Positions 58,740 to 64,000 of a stretch of DNA of 64,000 bases are shown here, piece by piece. A program made the position numbers and the translations under genes. Positions within the stretch are counted from its first letter, which is position 1. The number at the start of each line of letters is the position of its first letter. Origin of the DNA: CAVPWP01 sp050789285 (lineage in GTDB: Bacteria; Pseudomonadota; Alphaproteobacteria; Rhodobacterales; Rhodobacteraceae); contig NZ_JBOUVX010000001.1 of NCBI RefSeq assembly GCF_050789285.1, forward strand, positions 496,001 through 560,000, given 5' to 3'. The notes under the pieces were generated by a model. That model was not told the DNA's origin, did no database searches, and saw only the letters and a program-made list of their open reading frames with translations.

Positions 58740-60517
58740 GCCGTATCCCCCTTCGCCCCCTTGCCGCCATCCTGCGCGCCCGCGCCCAGGGCGAGAACCC
58801 CGACGTAATCGAACGCGAGAACATCCGCCGTCGCCACGAAGAGATGCGCGACCGCGAGCGCCAGCGCGCCGAGGGGCGGCTGCTGGTGCTGGGCGTGTTC
58901 TTCCTCGTGGGGTTCGTGCTGATCGGCGTGCGCATGGGCCATCTGGCCGGGTCCGAACCGGCCGAGCCGCGCGCCGCGGCCACGGGCAATTCGATCCTCG
59001 CACAGCGCGCCGACATCGTCGACCGCCAGGGCCGGATCCTGGCCACGAACCTGACCACGCATTCGCTGTATGCCCAGCCCCCGATCATGGTCGACAAGGA
59101 GCGGGCCGCCCGCGAGTTGGTCCGGATCTTCCCCGAGCTTGACGAGGCCAAGCTGATCGAGCAGTTCACTGGGCCGCGCAAGTTCCTGTGGATCAAGCGG
59201 AACATCTCGCCCGAACAGAAGCAGGCCGTGCACGACATCGGCGATCCGGGCCTGATGTTCGGCCCGCGCGAGATGCGGCTTTATCCCAATGGCAAGTTGG
59301 CCGCGCATATCCTGGGCGGGGCCGGCTTCGGGCGCGAGGGCGTCAACTCGGCCGAGATCGTGGGCCGCGCCGGCATCGAAAAGCAGTTCGACGACTACCT
59401 TCGCGATCCTGCGAACGAAGGCGCGCCGCTTCAGCTGTCGATCGACCTGACAATCCAGGACGCGGTCGAGCGCGTGCTTCACGGCGGCATGATGCTGATG
59501 AACGCCAAGGGCGCGACCGCGGTGATGATGGATGTCCATACGGGCGAGATCGTCGCGCTGGCCTCGCTGCCCGATTTCGACCCCAACGATCGTCCCGCGC
59601 CGGTCACTCAGGGCGACCCGGCCGACAGCCCGCTGTTCAACCGCGCCGTGCTTGGGGTCTACGAGCTTGGGTCGACCTTCAAGATCCTGACCGTGGCGCA
59701 GGCGCTCGACGAAGGTCTGGTCAATCCGACCACGATGCTCGACACGCAGGGGCCGATGCGCTGGGGCAAGCACCGCATCAGCGATTTCCGTAACTACGGC
59801 CCGCAGTTGTCGGTGACCGACGTCATCGTGAAATCCTCGAACATCGGCACGGCGCGGATGGCGCTTCAGATCGGGAGCGAGCGCCAGAAGCAGTTCCTTG
59901 AAAAGCTTGGGTTCTTCCAGCCGACTCCGGTCGAGCTGGTCGAGGCGCCCACCGGCCGCCCGCTTCTGCCGCGCCAGTGGTCCGACATCTCGACGATCAC
60001 CATCTCCTATGGCCACGGCCTGTCGGCCAGCCCGCTGCATCTTGCGACGGCCTACGCCTCGGTCCTGAACGGCGGCACGAGGATCACGCCGACGCTTCTG
60101 AGGCGGGCCGCGCCCGAGCCCGGCGCGCGGATCGTCTCGGAACGCACCTCGGCGCAGGTCCGCTCGATGATGCGCGAGACGGTCGTGCACGGCACCGCGA
60201 CCTTCGCCGATGTCCGCGGCTACGAGGTTGGCGCCAAGACCGGCACCGCCGACAAGCCCAAGCGCACGGGCGGCTACTACGACGACAAGGTGATCGCGAC
60301 CTTCGCCGGGATCTTTCCGTCGAGCGACCCGAAATACGTGCTCGTCGTGACCCTTGACGAGCCGGTCGAAACTTCCGGGACCGAGCCGCGCCGGACCGCC
60401 GGCTGGACGGCGGTGCCGGTGGCGGCCGAGATCATCCGCCGCACCGCGCCGCTGCTTGGCCTCACCCCGGTCATTGAACCCGCCCCCGAGGATGCGCTAA
60501 CACTCACGTCAAACTAG
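58736..60517 (+). CDS. ftsI: penicillin-binding protein 3 (division transpeptidase)
   Basis: A 593-aa class B PBP that cross-links septal peptidoglycan with FtsW. One membrane anchor (VLGVFFLVGFVLIGVRM), pedestal domain beginning RADIVDRQGRILA, then the transpeptidase: STFK in LGSTFKIL, SSN in KSSNIGTA, and KTGTAD. Start ATG at 58736 overlaps ftsL. Murein-division counterpart of mrdA elsewhere in this window. Confidence 0.97.
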   Translation: MSRIPLRPLAAILRARAQGENPDVIERENIRRRHEEMRDRERQRAEGRLLVLGVFFLVGFVLIGVRMGHLAGSEPAEPRAAATGNSILAQRADIVDRQGRILATNLTTHSLYAQPPIMVDKERAARELVRIFPELDEAKLIEQFTGPRKFLWIKRNISPEQKQAVHDIGDPGLMFGPREMRLYPNGKLAAHILGGAGFGREGVNSAEIVGRAGIEKQFDDYLRDPANEGAPLQLSIDLTIQDAVERVLHGGMMLMNAKGATAVMMDVHTGEIVALASLPDFDPNDRPAPVTQGDPADSPLFNRAVLGVYELGSTFKILTVAQALDEGLVNPTTMLDTQGPMRWGKHRISDFRNYGPQLSVTDVIVKSSNIGTARMALQIGSERQKQFLEKLGFFQPTPVELVEAPTGRPLLPRQWSDISTITISYGHGLSASPLHLATAYASVLNGGTRITPTLLRRAAPEPGARIVSERTSAQVRSMMRETVVHGTATFADVRGYEVGAKTGTADKPKRTGGYYDDKVIATFAGIFPSSDPKYVLVVTLDEPVETSGTEPRRTAGWTAVPVAAEIIRRTAPLLGLTPVIEPAPEDALTLTSN

Positions 60518-60534
60518 AACGGGTTGGGGCGAGC

Positions 60535-62025
60535 ATGGGAACCCGGGCCATCGCGCGATCACTGGCAGAGCTCGGGCTGACCGCCCCGGGTGCGGGCGAG
60601 GTGCGCGTCACCGGCCTTTCTGTCGACAGCCGCGATGTGCGCGAAGGGCACCTTTTTGCCGCGCTGCCCGGCGCGCGGGTTCATGGCGGCGAGTTCATCC
60701 CCTATGCCATCCGCCAGCGCGCAGGCGCGATCCTGACCGACAAGGACGGCGCGCGCATCGCCGGCGACGAGATCCGCGCCTCGGGCATCCCGCTGATCGT
60801 GGCCGAGGACCCGCGCCAGGCGCTGGCCTATGCCGCGGCGCTGTGGTTCGGGCATCAGCCCGACATCGTGGTCGCCGTCACCGGCACGAACGGCAAGACC
60901 TCGGTCGCCAGCTTCACCCGGCAGCTCTGGAGCGCGATGGGCGAACCGGCGGTGAACCTTGGCACCACCGGGGTCGAGGGCGACTGGTCGAAACCCCTGG
61001 GCCACACCACGCCCGAGCCGATCACCCTGCACCGCACCCTGGCCGAGATCGCGGCCCAGGGCATCGCGCATTGCGCGATGGAGGCATCGTCGCACGGGCT
61101 GGACCAGCGCCGTCTCGACGGCGTGCGGCTGGCGGCGGCGGGGTTCACCAACCTGACGCAGGATCACCTCGATTATCACGGCACGATGTCGGCCTATCGC
61201 GATGCCAAGGCGCAGCTTTTCGCCCGTATCCTGCCTGAGGACGGCACCGCCGTCATCAACATCGACGACGGCTATGGCCCCTACATGCGCGACGTTGCCG
61301 AGGCGCGGGGGCAGGATCTGCTGACCGTGGGCACCCGCGCCGACGCGGCGTTGCGCATCGTCGCGCAGCGCTATGACGCCACCGGGCAGGACCTGCGGTT
61401 CGAATGGAACGGGCAGGCCCACCAGCGGCGGCTGAACCTGATCGGCGGGTTTCAGGCGGCCAACGCCCTGGTCGCCGCCGGGCTGTGCATCGGCAGCGGG
61501 TCCGACCCGCGCGCGGTCTTCGACGCGCTCGAGCATCTGACCACGGTGCGCGGCCGGATGCAGCACGTCGCCACGCGCGACAACGGCGCGACCGTCTTTG
61601 TCGACTACGCCCACACGCCCGACGCCATCGCGACCGCGCTCAAGGCCTTGCGCCCGCATGTGCTGGGCCGTCTGGTCATCGTCTTCGGCGCCGGCGGCGA
61701 CCGTGACCGCACCAAGCGTCCGCTGATGGGCGAGGCGGCGGCGCGCCATGCCGACGTGGTGTTCGTGACCGACGACAACCCCCGCTCGGAAGATCCCGAC
61801 GTGATCCGGGCGGCGATCCGGCAGGGCTGCCCCGAAGCCAACGACGTGGGCGACCGGGCCGAGGCGATCCTGCGCGGGGTCGATGCCCTTGGCCCCGGCG
61901 ACGCGCTTCTGGTCGCCGGCAAGGGCCACGAGACCGGGCAGGTCATCGGCGGCGCTGTCCTGCCCTTCGACGATGCCGAACAGGCCAGCGTCGCGGTCGC
62001 GGCGCTTGATGGGCGCATCGCATGA
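60535..62025 (+). CDS. murE: UDP-MurNAc-tripeptide synthetase (meso-DAP adding)
   Basis: A 496-aa Mur ligase. ATP loop TGTNGKTSVASF, carbamylated-Lys region HLDYHGTM, and the DNPRSEDP motif, whose Arg marks meso-diaminopimelate as the amino acid added. Three domains are complete. It begins 17 bp after ftsI and its stop overlaps murF as ATGA. Confidence 0.97.
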   Translation: MGTRAIARSLAELGLTAPGAGEVRVTGLSVDSRDVREGHLFAALPGARVHGGEFIPYAIRQRAGAILTDKDGARIAGDEIRASGIPLIVAEDPRQALAYAAALWFGHQPDIVVAVTGTNGKTSVASFTRQLWSAMGEPAVNLGTTGVEGDWSKPLGHTTPEPITLHRTLAEIAAQGIAHCAMEASSHGLDQRRLDGVRLAAAGFTNLTQDHLDYHGTMSAYRDAKAQLFARILPEDGTAVINIDDGYGPYMRDVAEARGQDLLTVGTRADAALRIVAQRYDATGQDLRFEWNGQAHQRRLNLIGGFQAANALVAAGLCIGSGSDPRAVFDALEHLTTVRGRMQHVATRDNGATVFVDYAHTPDAIATALKALRPHVLGRLVIVFGAGGDRDRTKRPLMGEAAARHADVVFVTDDNPRSEDPDVIRAAIRQGCPEANDVGDRAEAILRGVDALGPGDALLVAGKGHETGQVIGGAVLPFDDAEQASVAVAALDGRIA

Positions 62026-63443
62026 GCGCGCTCTGGACCGCGGACGCGGCGGCGGCCGCGACGGGTGGCCGAACGACGACGGACTGGACGGCGACGGGCG
62101 TCTCGATCGACACGCGGACGCTTGAGCCGGGCGATCTGTTCGTCGCGCTCACCGATGTGCGCGACGGGCATGATTTCGTGGCCGACGCGCTGGCAAAGGG
62201 GGCGGCCGCGGCGCTTGTGTCGCGCATTCCCGAGGGCGTGCCGCCGGAGGCGCCGCTTCTGGTCGTGCCCGACGTTCTCGAGGCGCTGGGCGCGCTGGGC
62301 CGGGCGGCGCGGGCGCGGACCGGGGCCAGGGTGGTGGCGATCACCGGGTCGGCCGGCAAGACCTCGACCAAGAAGATGCTGGCCGATGCGCTGGCCGGGC
62401 AGGGGCGGGTGCATGCCGCCGAGAAGAGCTATAACAACCACTGGGGCGTGCCGCTGACGCTGGCGCGGATGCCGGCCGGGACCGATTTCGCGGTGATCGA
62501 GATCGGCATGAACGCGCCCGGCGAGATCGCCCCCCTGACGCGCATGACCCGGCCCCACGCCGCCATCGTGACACTGGTTGCGGCCGCCCATCTCGAGGCC
62601 TTCGGCAAGATCGAGGGGATCGCGCACGAGAAGGCGTCGATCTTCGTCGGGCTCGAGCCCGACGGCACGGCGATCCTGAACGGCGATCTGCCGACGACGC
62701 CGATCCTGCGCGACTGGGCCGCGCGCCATGCGGGACACGAGGTCCTGTTCGGCGCGGGCGCGGGGGCGGAGTGGCGGCTTTCCTCGGCCGCTGTCGACGA
62801 CAGCGGCACCGACGTCGTGATCGACGGACCCGCAGGGCGGCTGACGTTCCGCCTTGGCACGCCGGGGCAGCATTTCGCGATGAACGCGGCGGCGGTGCTT
62901 GCGGCGGTGGCGGCGGTCGGGGCCGATCCGGCCCGGGCCGCGCGCAACCTTGACGGCTGGGCGCCGCCGGGCGGGCGCGGCGTGTCGCAGCAGATCGCGC
63001 ATCCCGACGGCGGGACGCTCACGCTTGTCGACGACGCGTTCAACGCCAACCCGGCCTCGCTTTCCGCGGCGCTGGCGGTTCTGGCGGCCGCGCGCCCGGC
63101 GCCGGGCGGGCGGCGCGTAGCGGTTCTGGGCGACATGCTCGAGCTTGGCCCGGACGAGGCGCGGCTTCACGCCGAGGTGGCCGGGCACCCGGCGCTGGCC
63201 GAGATTGCCACGATCCACTGCGTCGGTCCCCGGATGCACCACCTGTGGGAGGCGCTGCCCGAGGCGAAGCGGGGCCTCTGGGCCGAGCGGGCCGAAGCGC
63301 TGTGCCCCCGCCTTGCCGAGATCGCGCGGCCCGGAGACGTGGTGCTGGTCAAGGGCTCGAAAGGCATCCGGGTGAGCCTGATCGTCACGGCATTCATGGA
63401 CGCGGCGGCCAGGGACCGCGGCGCCGAAAAGGGGACTGACTGA
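62022..63443 (+). CDS. murF: UDP-MurNAc-pentapeptide synthetase
   Basis: A 473-aa Mur ligase that adds D-Ala-D-Ala. ATP loop TGSAGKTSTKKML, the KSYNNHWGVPLT segment typical of MurF, and IEIGMNAPGEI; the C-terminal domain has LVDDAFNANPASL and LVKGSKGIRV. It follows murE with a 4-bp overlap and its stop shares one base with mraY (TGATG). Confidence 0.97.
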   Translation: MSALWTADAAAAATGGRTTTDWTATGVSIDTRTLEPGDLFVALTDVRDGHDFVADALAKGAAAALVSRIPEGVPPEAPLLVVPDVLEALGALGRAARARTGARVVAITGSAGKTSTKKMLADALAGQGRVHAAEKSYNNHWGVPLTLARMPAGTDFAVIEIGMNAPGEIAPLTRMTRPHAAIVTLVAAAHLEAFGKIEGIAHEKASIFVGLEPDGTAILNGDLPTTPILRDWAARHAGHEVLFGAGAGAEWRLSSAAVDDSGTDVVIDGPAGRLTFRLGTPGQHFAMNAAAVLAAVAAVGADPARAARNLDGWAPPGGRGVSQQIAHPDGGTLTLVDDAFNANPASLSAALAVLAAARPAPGGRRVAVLGDMLELGPDEARLHAEVAGHPALAEIATIHCVGPRMHHLWEALPEAKRGLWAERAEALCPRLAEIARPGDVVLVKGSKGIRVSLIVTAFMDAAARDRGAEKGTD

Positions 63444-64000
63444 TGCTTTTCTGGCTGACCGGGTTCTCGGACGGGGGGGATTTCTTCAACCTCTTCCGCT
63501 ACATCACCTTTCGCGCCGGCGGGGCCTTCTTCACGGCGCTGGTCTTCGGGTTTCTGTTCGGACGACCGCTGATCAACCTTCTGCGCCGTCGCCAGAAGAA
63601 GGGCCAGCCAATCCGCAGCGACGGGCCGGAGGGACACATCCTGTCGAAGGCAGGCACGCCGACGATGGGGGGCCTTCTTATCCTGTCGGCGCTGGTCGTC
63701 TCGACCCTGCTCTGGGCGCGGCTCGACAACGGCTATGTCTGGCTGGTGCTTTTCGTGACGGTCGGCTTCGGGCTGGTCGGCTTCGCGGACGATTATGCCA
63801 AGGTCACGCAGCAGACGCACAAGGGCGTGTCGGGCAAGCTGAGGCTGGCGATCGGCATCGTGATCGCCGCCATCGCGGGCTACTGGGCGGCCACGCTGCA
63901 TCCCGAGGCGCTGACGAACCAGCTGGCGCTTCCCTTCTTCAAGGACGTGCTGGTGAACCTTGGCGTTCTCTTCGTGCCCTTCTCGATCCTGGTGATCGTG
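63443..64000 (+). CDS. mraY: phospho-MurNAc-pentapeptide transferase, 3' end cut off by the window
   Basis: The first 186 residues of the integral-membrane enzyme that makes lipid I on undecaprenyl phosphate. Visible are the first helices, the cytosolic loop with GHILSKAGTPTMGG and the acidic pair FADDYAKVTQQTHKGVS, which binds Mg2+. The rest lies beyond the window. Confidence 0.95.
   Translation, partial: MLFWLTGFSDGGDFFNLFRYITFRAGGAFFTALVFGFLFGRPLINLLRRRQKKGQPIRSDGPEGHILSKAGTPTMGGLLILSALVVSTLLWARLDNGYVWLVLFVTVGFGLVGFADDYAKVTQQTHKGVSGKLRLAIGIVIAAIAGYWAATLHPEALTNQLALPFFKDVLVNLGVLFVPFSILVIV

Overview
The window is high-GC chromosomal DNA from an alphaproteobacterium, most likely a member of the Rhodobacteraceae/Paracoccaceae. 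The grounds are the gene set and order (mreBCD-mrdA-rodA, gcvTHP behind a tandem glycine riboswitch, single-chain Pyc), a DUF1127 gene followed by a CcsR/cuckoo-type sRNA with CCUCCUCCC loops, and a composite 3' element that recurs after genes in this group. I cannot name the genus or species.

Layout. 1-3.7 kb: truncated SDR, a duplicated WHxHxxxPxCxxNP protein, a helicase remnant, a divergent LysR/hemerythrin pair. 3.7-9.98 kb: an accessory segment ending at tRNA-Gln(UUG), with a GST remnant, a KfrA-like small DNA-binding protein, a 674-aa protein built of four diverged repeats, an unknown 188-aa protein and a 749-aa tyrosine recombinase whose predicted start codon shares its first base with the tRNA CCA end. 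10-12.5 kb: capsule export genes kpsT-kpsE with no adjacent kpsM. 12.7-14.2 kb: a UDG-superfamily protein and an SseB protein. 14.2-20.7 kb: the elongasome operon mreB-mreC-mreD-mrdA-rodA plus ghrA. 20.9-25.8 kb: DEAD-box helicase, leuA behind a leucine-rich leader peptide and attenuator, a GST and a methyltransferase. 25.9-37.9 kb: SDR and FeS photolyase, a 19-repeat MORN protein, nadE, a PfkB kinase, an MBL hydrolase, a minimal zincin, gltX, a YegP-like protein, a MATE exporter and a gamma-glutamylcyclotransferase-fold protein. 38-45.3 kb: glycine riboswitch, gcvT-gcvH-gcvP, ppsA. 45.4-46.9 kb: tRNA-Ala(CGC) and a decayed accessory stretch with a 370-bp-offset duplication and an ART-PolyVal remnant. 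46.9-56.2 kb: pyc, lldD, uvrD/pcrA, a single-domain response regulator, DUF1127-CcsR and mrp. 56.2-64 kb: a long leader with three MraZ-box-like sites, then the division/cell-wall cluster mraZ-rsmH-ftsL-ftsI-murE-murF-mraY, cut off by the window edge.

How the genes fit together. Two cell-envelope clusters dominate: the elongation machinery (MreBCD, PBP2, RodA) and the division/peptidoglycan precursor cluster. Central metabolism around pyruvate, PEP and glycine is represented by pyc, ppsA, lldD, gcvTHP and ghrA. The regulatory DNA is unusually readable: a glycine riboswitch, a leu attenuator, MraZ boxes, a CcsR sRNA with its terminator, and three copies of a composite 3'-UTR element. The least explained material is the tRNA-Gln-linked segment and the decayed tract after tRNA-Ala.
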